This document shows positions 49,641 through 61,705 of a stretch of DNA of 64,000 bases, one piece after another. The notes beneath the pieces are model-generated. The model saw only the letters and a program-made list of their open reading frames with translations, searched no databases and was not told where the DNA came from. Each line of letters starts with the position of its first letter. The stretch's first letter is position 1. Both the position numbers and the translations under genes were made by a program. Location of the stretch: assembly GCA_003116975.1 (NCBI GenBank), contig BGKB01000050.1:124001-188000 (forward strand). Direction: 5' to 3'. Origin of the DNA: Aurantiochytrium sp. KH105. Its lineage: Eukaryota; Sar; Bigyra; Thraustochytrida; Thraustochytriidae.

Positions 49641-50688
49641 TCATAGGAAAGTACGACCATGCCTGCGGATGCTTTATGACGCACATTAACTTGTGGTACA
49701 GACTTGCACGACTTGCAAAAAGGCAAAATCGTTCAAAGCAGTGATTCTCTTTTAAAATGAGCTGCCTGAAGCAGCACGAAGAAAGAGGATTTCAAGGCCG
49801 CTCTGCGCACTACAGACGGACAAACAAGAGAGGCTCCCACGACTGCGCAATTTTGAGTAAGAGGACAAATGCCACAGGTGTGAATGAAACGCTCGAAACG
49901 AAAGCGATAGTATGCCAGCCACGACGATTTCTTTTTTGGTCAGCCAGCGCAGATTAGTTTAAGCTCCGCAGTTGCAAGTGGTAGTAGCCTGGAGTGGTAA
50001 AACTTTTTTTCTTTTCCTGGACGATCAGCGCATCGCGGAGGTCTCGCGGCGTCGGAAAGCTGGCTTTTCGTTCCGACATCCATCTCCGCCAGACAAATAA
50101 CCTACCAACCAGCCACCAACCCATCTGTTTGCTTTCGCCAGTCTCCAAGCCAAGCCACAACCTCCCAGCCAGTGCAGCCACACTACATTCCCAAAGTCAA
50201 GCCGTGTTGATGCAAGCAAGAGCTCTTTCGCTGAATCCACGACGTGCGGCGTCGCATCGCAGTCGCCGCATGCTTCCAACACTTTCTTTTTCGTTCCTTG
50301 CACATGCCGCGGATCTCTAATGAGACCTGAACCTTGCAGGAGACGCGGTGCCTGGTGGCAAAGAGCTTTCGAAAACCAAAAAACGATGAAAAAGAAGAAT
50401 AGACACAGCGCACGCACGCACACGTACGCACGCTCTGCTGCTGCTGCAGCGTCGCTACACACCCATTCGCGCCCGGCCGATCCCTCGCTCGCGCTTTGTC
50501 TGGTTGGCACGCGCTGCGCTACTCGCCCCGAGAAGAACTCGCGCGTTCGCAGGCCCTGCGCGGGGTCCAGGACGACGCGGGAAGGTGGGGGAAGGTGGGG
50601 GGAAGGTGGGGGACGGGAGAGGAAAGGTGCTGCGCGGTGCAGGCAGGCCAGGCGAGACGGTTCGTGGCACGAAGTCGGCAGCCAGTCG

Positions 50689-50729
50689 TGCCATGCCATG
50701 CCATGCCATGCCATGCCATGCCATGCCAG
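50689..50729. repeat. (TGCCA)n pentanucleotide repeat
   Basis: About eight tandem TGCCA units. Confidence 0.9.
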
Positions 50730-51338
50730 CACGGCCGGTCGCGCCCCCGATCCAGGACGGAAGGCGGCCGCTCGTGCCTCCGCGCCCGCCGCCAGGCCTC
50801 GCTCGCGCTCGGGATGATGTTTTCGCCTCTGCAAAAAAAGAAAAACCCTCGCGTCGCCGAGAGAAGAGTCGAGTCGAGTCGAGTCGAGACCCGAGCCGAC
50901 CCGAGTCGACTCGAGCCCTCACCGCCCGCGCATGCCGTAGTCAGCTGCCGCTGCCTGCTTTGCTTCCCCAAGACAATGAGACGGAGCCTGGCGGGGGGAA
51001 ACGGAATTGTGCGCGCTCGCTCGCGGCTCTGTGGCAGGCAGACTTGGGGGAGGGGGGGGGTGGATGAGAGAGGAGAGAGGAAATGGACGACGGCAGCGGC
51101 TCGCGTGCTGCGTCGCGCTCCCACGGAGCGGGAATTGGCCAGCATCCACGCGCGCGGCGCCGCGCGCGCCGTCCACCGTGTAGCGAAAATGTCAACGCGC
51201 CAACGAAGAATTTCAACGCGCATCTGTAGGCGCGCGGTGCGCTCGCACTTTCCCGCCCATCTCCTTCCTTCCCATTTTTCTTTCTTTTCTTTTTACCTCC
51301 CTCCTCAGGCCCGCATTCTCCACAGCCAGCTTTACACA

Positions 51339-51370
51339 GTGGAAAGACCGCCCGTCAGAGGCGGGTCTTT
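51339..51370. other. Hairpin-forming inverted repeat
   Basis: GGAAAGACCGCC and GGCGGGTCTTTC are near-perfect inverted arms (one bulged base) around a 7-nt loop. Could fold in an RNA; nothing else nearby supports a named RNA gene. Confidence 0.45.
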
Positions 51371-54204
51371 CAGGAACTTGGATACGGTCTTCCTCCCACG
51401 CCTCCGCGGCGGAGAGTCCGCGTGGGGCGACGCCGGGAATGGGCTGCGGTGATGTGCGGGGTCAGGCCCACACTGCTGGGTAGGAGGGGGTGGGGCCTCC
51501 GTGCGCTGCGGGGCAGGCCAGTGGCCGTAGCCGCACGTTGTCAGTTTAGCAGAAGCTACAGTCAGCCACAGCCAACCTCCCAAAGCGGCTGTTCTGGCAG
51601 GCTGCTTGCTACTGCGACGCCTAGGCTTGTCTAGTCTTGGCGAATGGACTTGCCTTGCGTTTCTGTGCGTCCTCTACTACGTCAGCCCTTCATTGCCTTC
51701 GTGGCGTCATTCATTAGCAGCTGGAGCTGCTGATGCAGCGGCCACGGACGCTTGTGTAAAGATCTTCCTGTTTTTTTTTTGGTGGAAACCAAATCGAGCA
51801 ACTGCAACTTGAGGAGAGCCTTCTACTCGTCCATTTCCTTGAGGCGTGAAATTGGCAGAGAATTTGATAGAAGGAGCGAGTCATCGCCACCACAAGCTCG
51901 TGCACAACTTTCGCGGATGGAGCATGCAACTGCAACTGACCTTCTTGCTTGCCGGCTGTGCTGCAGCTGACTGCAAGCCTACCGAACCGCCAGCACGTTT
52001 GTTGTGCAGAGAGCATCTACCCAATCACCCATCCACCACTCGTCTGCGCCTCAAGGCTGGCGCGAACGGACCGACGGCATCCAAGTCGCACATTCGGCGC
52101 GTGCTTGTTGCTGCTGCCTGCAGCTGCACGCGACATTGCTGAGACGCGGCCAGGCTGGCTGGCTTGCACCGGTTGCAGGGACGGGACAGGGCGCGGGGCT
52201 GAGACTCACGCCGGGGTCCATTTCAACGGCCATGCGTTGATTGCAGTTAGGCTTCCGCCGCTGCGGACGGGCAGGCCGGCTGCTTTTCGCCTTTGCAACC
52301 CCAAGCTGGCCTGTGAAACGAAAACTCGTTGCGACCATTCATATCTGCGTTTCTTGGGAGCCGTCGGCCATTCCTCCACCGCTGTCGCTCAACTCTGCGA
52401 TTCGGCGGCGGCCAGGAGAGCGGTCCCTGGACGCATCGACGGACGCGCCCGCTTCGGCCGGCACGAGGAGGAAAAGGAGACCTCGCGCATTGAGCGGCGG
52501 CGTTCGTGCTGCGCGGATCCGGCTCTGGCTGGCTGGTGTCGACAACATAGCGCGGCTAAAATGAACGCGCACAACGTTCACAGTTGCAGTGACAGCTGTG
52601 TGCGCGAGTTCCTGCAGCGGTGCCAGGAAGGCCTTCCGCGTGCGACCGTCGCGCCAGCGAAGGAACGAATGAGGCGCGCAGCGGCAGCCTGGCTTATCAT
52701 TATCTGAGAAAGCGCGGACGTCTTGCTGCCCGTTCGTTCCCGTTTCCCTTTCAGCAAGCGAGCCACCAGTCGCTGTCGGTCGCGTTGATCCTCGCTCGAG
52801 TGAGCAGCCCCAAACTTGGTCAACCAACAACGACGCACTTACAAACGCTGGCGGGCCCAGGGACGCAACTCGCTCTCCTCGCCTCGCTCTCCTCGCCTCG
52901 CTCTCCTCGCCTTGGTCGCGTGTTCGGGACTCGAAGAAAGTCCGCCTCGCCGCGGTCTTGCGCCCGGATGAAGCTCAGCCAGGGCTTTCTGCCCTCTACT
53001 CTTCCCTCGCCTTCGGGACTCGATCCAACCTCGCGGCATCGCCAGCTGGCTGGTGCTGGCCGCCGTACTGCAGCACAATCCGCTCGCCGCGGGGTCCGTC
53101 GTCCGCCCTGCGCGGAAGCCGTGTCGCGACGCGACGAGGCGCAGCCCCGCGCGCCGCACGTCCATCGCGCGCCCCGGCAGCGGCGCGGTCCAGATAGTTA
53201 TGGGCGGCCGTCCATCCTGAGAAGAACAAACAGCGGTTGGCTGGTGGCTGCTTTCGCAAAAGGAAAGAGAAGACTGGACGGCATACTACACTGTGGAGAG
53301 GTGATGTGGGGAAGTGGTCCCCCCTGGCGCGGGGCGGAGGGCTTCCCGGGCGAGTGCGGCGGCGCTCTCAGCTGCAGGCGCCGCGCCTCGCAGGCCTCCT
53401 CCCCGGCGGGCTGTTTCCGCGCGCGTGGGCTCGTGGGGGGAAGGCGTCGCGAGCGAGCGTTCGTTGCGGGCGCGAGGAGAGCGTGCGAGGGCGGTCGATC
53501 GGAGGCGCGATGGGGCGCTCGCTGGAGTAAGCGACGCGACAGGTCGGTCGGTGCGTAGGTCCCGGCATTCAATTTCCAAGCTCTTTTCTTTCTTTTGTTA
53601 TTCTTTCTTTTTGTCTTGAACCCTTTCGATGCCGCGACGAGCTCGCCTGGACAGAGAGCGGCTGGCATCGTCGCCGTGGGCGTTGAGCGATGTTCAACCC
53701 AACCGCCACCAAGCGAGCCGCCATTTTGCTCGAGGCTTAGACGAGCGGAGGGGAAAAAAGAAAGTAAAGCTAAAAAAATGGAATGGGTCGCCTGGCCTCT
53801 TGCCGGTTTTTTGGCCGCAGCCGCAGCCGCTTACCAGCTTCTTCAGCCTCCAATGGATGCAGTCGCGATCTTATCTCGATCTTTTCACCTGCGCTCGGCC
53901 AAGCCAGGGTCACGGCATGGACTGCACTGCATGCAAGCGTCAGGGGCGGGCCGGGCCGAACCCGAAGGGAGGGAGGGCGAACCTTGTCGTGCTTGAGCGG
54001 AGGGCGACCAGCCACAGCTGCAGCCTATTTGCCCTCATGAGTGCGTGCGTGCGTGCGTCCGTGCCGCCGCCGGCCGCGCTCTTTTTCTCGCCCACTGGCT
54101 GCGGGCGCTCGTGGGCCCAAATATACTGGCCGAGCTGGCTGACTCAAGGAATGCAGGCTCGCAGTCAGCTGCAGCGCCCCCGAGCGCGAAGCTCAGACAT
54201 TCGA

Positions 54205-54220
54205 GGGGGGGGGGGGGGGG
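54205..54220. repeat. G16 homopolymer
   Basis: Sixteen consecutive G; potential quadruplex-forming and prone to length error. Confidence 0.85.
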
Positions 54221-54815
54221 TTGAGGAAGGCCGGAGCCTGCCGCCGTCGACGCGGAGAAAGCGCCTTTCTTTCGCTCCTTTGTCTTGGTTCTCTCGCTTC
54301 GCGCGCGTGTGCGGGGCGCGCGTGCGTGCAGAATGGGCGATCGACTGGAGCCGCGGCGCGACGCTGCGCTGCCGTGCTGTGTGCAGGGACTTTCTTCATT
54401 CTCTTTTTGGATGGATGGATGGAAGGGCGGTCTCCGCCACACACAGTGGGGCGAGTGGGGCGGGCTGCTCTGCTGATCAAAGTCTACGCACGCTCGCTCG
54501 CTCGCTCACTGGGGCATAAGCTTGCATGTCAACGCACGCACGCACGACGCACACGCAGGACTGTCCTTAATCCCCCCCTCCTCTTTGTGCTTGGCGCCAA
54601 GAAGTAATGCGCGGCCTGGCGCGCTGGCTGGAGTCCATTCGGCACCCGGAGACCGTCTGCGTGCTGCATTGCAAAGTCCGAGCGCACTCTTTGCGCACGC
54701 GCCAATCCGCACCGGAGCCAGCCAGCCGGCCGGCCCGCACGCCCGATCCGCCGATGAACAAGAAATGCGCGGGCCCATACCTTGCTCGCCCCTGCAGATC
54801 CCCGCACAGCGCCTT

Positions 54816-54832
54816 CCACTGTGAAGCGTGGG
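54816..54832 (+). repeat. Dispersed 17-nt element CCACTGTGAAGCGTGGG(A), copy 1
   Basis: Identical over 17 nt to 55481-55497, with a shorter related copy (CTGTGAAGCGCGG) on the minus strand at 60491-60503. The flanks of the copies are only weakly similar. Confidence 0.5.
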
Positions 54833-55480
54833 AGGCCCGCGCCGCGCTCTGCGCGCAGACGCGCCGCTCGCAAGGAAGGCGCTGCGCGGGGACCGGTGGG
54901 GAAACGGCGCCGCGAGGCCGCTGAGCTCCGCGCAGAGATGGAAATGAACGAACTTACGAGAAGATTTGTTAATGTGCGCGCCGCAGCCGACGGAAGGATG
55001 AACGGGTCGATGGATGCATGGATAGCCGGCCCGCGGAGGCGGCAGGAACAGAGCGGAGCGGAGCGGAGCGGAGGACGGGAGAGAGAGAGGGGAGCGATTC
55101 GCGGCGAGACGCTGACCCGAGTGATCAATCTTTCAGATTCACTCGCGCCCGAGCAGAACAGCCAGCCGAGAGCCACCAGGTAACTGACTAATTCATAAAA
55201 CAAACTGCAGACACAGGCAACGGCGTCGCGGCTTTCCGCCCCTTCTGGGCCGCACGCGGTGTAGCCAATCAATCGATCGGGCGACGGCAACCGACTTGAA
55301 TAACCAATGGCCAATGGATGGATCGAATAATTGATCGATCGATCGATTGTCTGGCTGGCTGGCTGGCTGGTTATATGTTCGATCATCCAAGGATATCTAA
55401 CCACCCAATCGATTGATCGATCGTTGATAAATCGCAAGCCGCCCCGAAGACCTGCCCTCCAGGCCGCCCCGCTGCGGCAT

Positions 55481-55497
55481 CCACTGTGAAGCGTGGG
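55481..55497 (+). repeat. Dispersed 17-nt element, copy 2
   Basis: Second exact copy of CCACTGTGAAGCGTGGG, 665 bp from the first, same orientation. Confidence 0.5.
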
Positions 55498-57312
55498 GAG
55501 ACCTGGTCCGCACATTCAACTTTGCTGCGGGGTGCACGCCCTCCGTCAGCACATCAGTCGCGTGGCGCGACAGAGCGCCGGCCTCTGGCGGTCAGTCAAC
55601 CCAGGCTGCATCTTCGGTGACAAGCACACAGACGCACGTAGAGACAAACAGACATACAGACATAGGGAGAGCTCAAGGCCGTAGGGACCGCTCGCTTCCA
55701 ACGTGCGGCCTGCGGCGAGCGGCTGACCTGCGCAGTCTTCTTTTTTCCTTTCCTGAATTTCATTTTTCACGATCCTTCGTTTCCTTATTCCCGGCGCGAG
55801 CGAGTGCGGCCGACGGGCCTGTTTTTATCTATTTTTGCCCTTGCTTGATCGGTCGCTTCCGCCAGGGCCGGCGCTGCAAAATCGACGCCGCCTCTCCAGC
55901 ACGACAAGTCCCTCCTCTTGCACTGTGGTACGCCGGAATCCACTCACTGCTGCGCATCTGTGACGCCACCGTGGGCTCACATGAGGCAGCCGGCCCCACA
56001 CTACTGTGTGGTCGGTCGACGGCGATCGACCGATCGGTGTACCCTCGCACGCACGCCCGCTCCTTGCTTGCCCTGCCCCCCCGCTTTGTCTCGCCGCCCT
56101 ACGTCCGCAGTGCAGCACGGGGCCGGAGATTCCCGACGCCTGCCTTCGTCCCGTCCGAGGCCGGGCCGGCCGGCCGGCCGACTGATCAGCGCTCGCGCCA
56201 CTGCTCGCGGTAGCGGAAGGGGCTGACGCGGTGCGTATCTTGGCTGGCTGGTTTGCGCCTTGCCGTGTCGCTTGCATCTCTATTAGCAGAAGCCTTCTAT
56301 CTCTGTCCGTCGCGCGGAGCGAAAGCAAGCGCGAGAAAGGGAGAAGAAGAAAAGGGGCCCACAGGCGGAGCGGACTCCACGACGGCGGCCGCGCTGCAGC
56401 TGAGGGGGCAAAGGCGAGTGTCTGGCCGGCCTCTGTGGCTGTGGCCATTGCCGGGGGCTGTTTGTGGCCGCAGGTAGGAGACACAAACAGCTATCCACGG
56501 TGGAAACCCAACCTCTCGTCTGCTGCCGCCGTGCTTACTTACTGGCGTGCCTGGTGCTTGGTTCTTGGCTGTGGTCGCCGGCCGGGTCGACTCGGCTCGG
56601 TGCATGCTTCGGTCGGTCGGAAGGCGCGGCGGCGTTGTTGGCTCGACTCGACCCGCCGCGACGCGACGCGACGCAAGCGGCTCAGCGAGGCGGCGGGCGA
56701 CGCGACGCCTTTGAAGGGCGGGAGAGAAAGGGAAAAGAGGTGACCGTGGCTGCAGCCCCACGCGAAGCCCACAGTTTATTACTACACGGGCGGGAGCCTA
56801 GAGGGGTCAAAAATAGAGAACAAGATGAACTGTGGCTGGCTGATTCTGCATGCTCCGCCGCAGTTCCGCCTTTTCCCATGCCGAAGCTCTCTCTCCGAAA
56901 GCAGGCTGCCCCGTAGCTCGCGGGAGGGCATCCTCGCTGCCTTGGATTCCTTCTCTGCGCCGCCGAGCCGCAGCCCGTACCTGCCTGCCTCTGCAACCTT
57001 TGCTTGCTTTTATGGATGGCCACGCGCCCCCTTGTTCGAGTGGTCGTGCTGATTGCGCCTTTCTCGGAGTCAGCCGCAGCGGGCAGCGAGCAGCCAGGCG
57101 ACCCGCGTCTCCTTCCCTTCTTCCCTCCTTCCCTCCCTCGCCCCGCGTGGCGCGATTCGCCAAGGAAAGAAGGTTCAAAGAAAGAAAGAAACAAAGAAAG
57201 GAAGAAAATAGAAAATAAGAAATAGAAGGAATGAATAAAAAGGAAGTAAGGTTGAGAATAGAAAGAAAGCAAGGAATCGAAAGAACAGGAGAAGAAGCGC
57301 CGCAAGCAGTGG

Positions 57313-57376
57313 GACAAACAGATACAGACAGACAGACAGATACAAACAGACATACAGACAGACAGACAGACAGACG
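57313..57376. repeat. Interrupted (ACAG)n microsatellite
   Basis: ACAG units interrupted by ATAC variants. Confidence 0.85.
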
Positions 57377-58589
57377 TAGGGCCGAGCCCGCCCGAGTCTT
57401 GCGCAAGAACAAAGCGACCGAGGCGCGGGGCGGGCTCGGCTGGGCTCCGGCCAGCATACCGCAGTCGCGTTGCCAGCCAGGCCGCCCCGCATCTACGCCG
57501 GGGCACTGCGGAGGAGGGGTGGGGCAGGAGAGGGCGCGAGCGAGCCCGTTGCAGAGCGCGCTTCTCATCGCCCGTCCGTCGGCCCGCGCCAGCGAGCCTA
57601 TGCGCTTGCACTCGCCCTCACGGGCGGAGGCAAGGAAGCATGGATGGCGTGTATAGTGTCGTGGATTGCGCACGTGGCTTGCATGCATGCGTGCGAGCGT
57701 GCCTCCGAGGCGGCAGCGAGCGAGTGCAGGAGAGTGAGTGTGCGCGGGAGCGGCGGAGCGAGAGGGTTCAGGTGACGGCGATCTTGCCTTGCCTCGCCTT
57801 GCCTTGCATGCTATTCAGCTCGCCTCGCGTGTGGGGGAGCCCGGCCGCGGCGCTCCGCGCTGCGCTGCATTTCTACGCGCTCGCGGAAGGGGCGCGCCAC
57901 GCCAAGCAATCCTCGCCGCGCCTCCCTGGCGGTGGCAGTGGCTGGTGGCTGGCGTGGCGAGACAAGCATGCATGGTTGGCTGGCCTGCGTGCCTGCCTGC
58001 GTGCCTGCCTGCCGCGATTCATGGCAACGGCGGGAATGGGTGGCCACTGGCGGGTGCGCGCAAAGAAGGGCGAAGGGGCGGAGCGGGGCTGCGGCTCCCC
58101 GCGGCTCGTCGCCGCCCGTGGCCCTCGCGCGCGCCCCCGCGGCCTCGACCTCTGGCCGGGCCCTTCTTCGGCGTTTGCGCCTATACCACAGATCCTAGCT
58201 TGTTGCCGAGAAGCGAGAGCTTTCGGCAAGAAGCTGGATTTGTAGTAGACCCTCGGCGGTGGAGCGTGCTGTGTCCTCGAGCGCGCCCACACCTACGCGC
58301 ACAGCACAGCGCAGCACAGGGCGGCCGGCCGTGGATACAGGTGGCTGGCTCCGCGCCTGCCTTCGCGGTGGCCCACCGCCCTACCTACCTTCTCCCACGG
58401 CCACCGTCTCGGGCCAGTGAGTGGTCGATCGGTCGCTCGATCGGTCGCTCGATCGGTCGCTCGATCAACCGACCGATCGAGCTCAGGGAGCAACGAACGA
58501 ACGAACGAACGAACGAACGCTCGTGCGTCGGGTTTCTCTCGTTCTTTTATTCATTCTTTCTTTTATATTTTTTTTACTCACAGTCAATC

Positions 58590-58620
58590 ATTCTTTCTTT
58601 CTTTCTTTCTTTCTTTCTTT
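58590..58620. repeat. (CTTT)n microsatellite
   Basis: About eight CTTT units. Confidence 0.9.
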
Positions 58621-58837
58621 GTTTCAAAATTTCTCTCGTTGTTCTGGCTGAAGGGCCCCGCACCTGCAAATGTATTGCGCAAGGGAGACTTGCCTGCCCA
58701 CGGCCAGCCCCCCGTCGACTGCGTGAACGCGAACAACGCGACCCAACGCGGCGCAAACACAGCGCTTTCTCAGGACGCCGATCTGCGGCGCGCCCCCGCC
58801 ACCCGTCCGGACGGAACCCCAAGGGCTCGGGGGGGGC

Positions 58838-58838
<1 letters not shown>

Positions 58839-58885
<47 letters not shown>

Positions 58886-58886
58886 G
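58839..58886. repeat. (ACAG)n microsatellite
   Basis: About twelve ACAG units, the longest of the family in this window. Confidence 0.92.
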
Positions 58887-59347
58887 GCAGGCAGAGAGTG
58901 AAGAATTCTTTTGGCGGACGGAGTCAGCGCAGGCGGTCGGAGCCTGCGCCGGAGCAGAAGCAGCGTTCCACAGTGAGAAGAAAGCTCCTTGCTTTCTGTA
59001 TGCTGTGGTAAGCGCCGTTTTCTTCTGTGGGCGCGGGCGCCGCCTTCTCCGCTCGGTGGGCAGGTGCGGGCACCTAGGACGCATCTCCTCGTTCCCCCGG
59101 CTGCGATTGGACCGCCAAGATGCGCCTGGCTCACGCTCTCCAGCACTGCGCAGCATCTCGCGACTCACACAGCACATGCTCCCGGCGCTGCCGCCTGCTC
59201 GACCTCTGCCTGCCTGCCTAAATGCCTGCCTGTCAGATGGCGCATAACCACTGGATGGATGCTTGAGCATGAATGCAAGTCAAGCCAACCCACCACCCCT
59301 CGAGCCACCTTGCCTTGCTGGGCGCGCCGTGGAGCGCGACGCGGTTC

Positions 59348-59388
59348 CCTCCCTCCCTCCCTCCCTCCCTCCCTCCCTCCCTCCCTCC
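59348..59388. repeat. (CCCT)n microsatellite
   Basis: About ten CCCT units; a shorter tract of the same unit lies at 16676-16701. The G-rich strand could form quadruplexes. Confidence 0.9.
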
Positions 59389-59807
59389 GAATCTCCTGGA
59401 GAGGACCCCATGCACCTTGCAATCCCTCACAGCGAGGCAGATAATACAGAAGAAAAAGAGACGCTCCGTGGATCGAAGGATCGATCCATCGATCAACCAA
59501 CCGGCCGACGAACCCACCCGCCAGCCACCTCCCGCCGACCTGTCCTGTCCAGCACCTTACCTAGCTGCCGGCGCTTTTCTTCGCGGCCGGTCCATCCCCC
59601 CCCCCCCGCCCGGCCGCCTCCGCTCTTGCCTGGCTACCGCCGCGCTGCGGCCGCGGGGCGGCTGCTCGTGCCGCCCAGAGCGTGGGCTTTCTGCGATTCT
59701 ATTCTCGCGCGCTCAGCTCCGCCTCCTCCCGCCAGGCACGAAAAGCAGACTGACGCGCTGCACAGCTGCGGACATACCACGCACGTACTACAGACAAAAG
59801 TACAGAG

Positions 59808-59868
59808 AAACAGACAGACAGACAGCCAGACAGACAGACAAAAGTACTACAGACTGACAGACAGACGA
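59808..59868. repeat. Interrupted (ACAG)n microsatellite
   Basis: ACAG units with CCAG and AAGTACT interruptions. Confidence 0.8.
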
Positions 59869-61553
59869 GGCGAGAAAAGAGCAGGGTTAGGGGCGAAGGC
59901 ACGGGCCCTCCGCAGCTGAACTGCTGGCGCCGCCCGTACTGCGAACTCGCTGAGGGTTCGCAGCGACGCCGCCGCGGAACTTCCCGATTCCCCCCCTCGC
60001 CCCGACGTGCGCGAAGCGCAGCGAACGCTCGCGCCGGCGCCCCGCAGCTTTACCCCCTTCCCCCACCGCCGGTGAGGGCGCTGGGGGCCGTCGCTGTGGA
60101 TAGCACAGCACAGCACGGCACGGCACGGCGCGGCGCGGCAGTCTCGTTTCCTCTCCTCTTTGTTTCTCCGCTCGTCTCCTTTCTCCGCTCCTCTCGGCGC
60201 GCGGCTCGTCGCGGCTCCCGACGCCGAAGCCACTTGGCTGCTGTCCCCTCCGCGCGAGGCCGGCGTCGCATTTATCCATGCATTGCCGCCAGCCAACCAG
60301 GCAAGCGAGCAAGCAGGCCAGGAACCGATCGGGCGCGAGCGACCCGTCCATTCGCTCGTTCCATTGGCCGCCGCCGCCCGCCTCCCGCCTTCCTTCCGAA
60401 GCCGCGCGGCGCGGAACACCCGGAGAAGACCCAGGAACCGCGGCGGGGTGGCCGGGGACCTGGGTCCTGCATGCCCAGCCCGCCTCACAGCCGCGCTTCA
60501 CAGGCCGCCGCCTGCGAAGCGACGCGAGCCAGGCAGGGCGAGACGGCGAGAGAGCGAGCGAGCGAGTCGGGCGCCGACTGGCTGGCAGGCTGCCTGCCTG
60601 CGCGGCGGGTCGAGCCGCTGCTGCGACCTCCCTTTCGCTCGCTCGCTCGCTCGCTCTCTCCGGGTCTCTCTGTCTGTCTGTCTGGGTAGACCGTCTGAGA
60701 AGCTCATTTTTTAATATTTTTTTTATCAATTTTCTTTTCTTCAAGTTCTTTCTCTTTTCTCCTCGCTCGCCCCGGCTCGTCCCGCAGCGGCGCCCCGACT
60801 GCGGGCACTCGCGCGCCGGCCGGCAGGCCGACCGACCGACCGGCTGCTGATGCTGCCACTGAGCGCTGCGGGAGGGCGGTGGTCGTTGGCGCGGCGCGGC
60901 GCGGCGCGGCTCGGGCTGCCAAGAGGCGAGGGGCGCGGGGTCCCGCAGCGCGCGTCCCCTTTACGCAGCGCCCCCTTTACGCAGCGCCCCCTCCTCTTCG
61001 CTTCTTCTTTTTCTTTTTCTTTCTTTTTCCTTTCTTTTTTCTTTCTTTTTTCCTTCTTCTCTTATCGACCATCGCAGGCCAAACAGACAGACGCAGGCAG
61101 ACTGACAGACGCTAAAACAGACTAACGAGGCTGAATGGGAGACAGACTGACAGACGAGGAAAGAAGAAAGAAAGAGGAACGGAGCGGCGAGGAGAGCAGC
61201 AGACCCGAATCAGCCCCGCGTCCAAGCCAGGCAGTCCCGCTCACGCGCCCGCCCGCCCGCCCGACCGCCCGACCTGGTGTCTCTCTGTCTGCACGAGACC
61301 AAGCCAGCACGCCCGCCCGCCCGCCCGCCCGGCCGGCCATCCACGACGGCAAGGCATAACGCAGGCTATACCGCAAGGCAAGGACGCCTCGGACGGAGAG
61401 AGAGCGGGAAGGAAGGAAGCAGGCAGGAAACGTAACAGGCTAGCGTTCTTAAAGAGCTCGGCAAAAGCTCGCTCAACCGCGGCAGCCAGCCACGGCAAAC
61501 CTGCAACCAACCCGACCGAACCCAAGCCAGACCAACTCGCAAGCACAAGCAAG

Positions 61554-61663
61554 ATGCAGTACCATTATCAAAGTATCTCGCACCACCACCAGCAGCAGCA
61601 GCAGCAGCCCCAGATGGAGCACATGCTCGACAGTCACCATCATCAGCAACATCATCACCAGAT

Positions 61664-61705
<42 letters not shown>

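Larger units (their letters stand above)
48593..61553. other. 13-kb gene-free interval between regulators A and B
   Basis: The first 1.4 kb (48.6-50.0 kb) is AT-richer and carries a degenerate 155-190 bp repeat. The remaining 11.5 kb is GC-rich with dense microsatellites: TGCCA pentamers, G16, (ACAG)n, (CCCT)n, (CTTT)n, GATC types, (TGGC)n and dispersed short motifs. Many long frames are open on both strands, but all are Arg/Ser/Pro/Ala-biased and overlap one another, as GC-rich repeats produce. I see no recognisable domain, rRNA, tRNA, transposase or reverse transcriptase. It could hold lncRNAs or regulatory DNA of the flanking regulator genes. Confidence 0.6.

Noticed and set aside
54529-55515. 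328-codon minus-strand open frame
   Set aside because: Arg/Ser/Ala-biased, no motif, overlapped by frames on the other strand.
57738-58901. 387-codon plus-strand open frame in the gene-free interval
   Set aside because: Starts in low-complexity DNA, runs through GATC, CTTT and ACAG microsatellites, and overlaps other open frames; composition artefact.
48593-61553. rRNA or tRNA genes in the gene-free interval
   Set aside because: I found no tRNA B-box/T-loop pattern in a foldable context and no conserved rRNA core segment; a covariance search would settle it.
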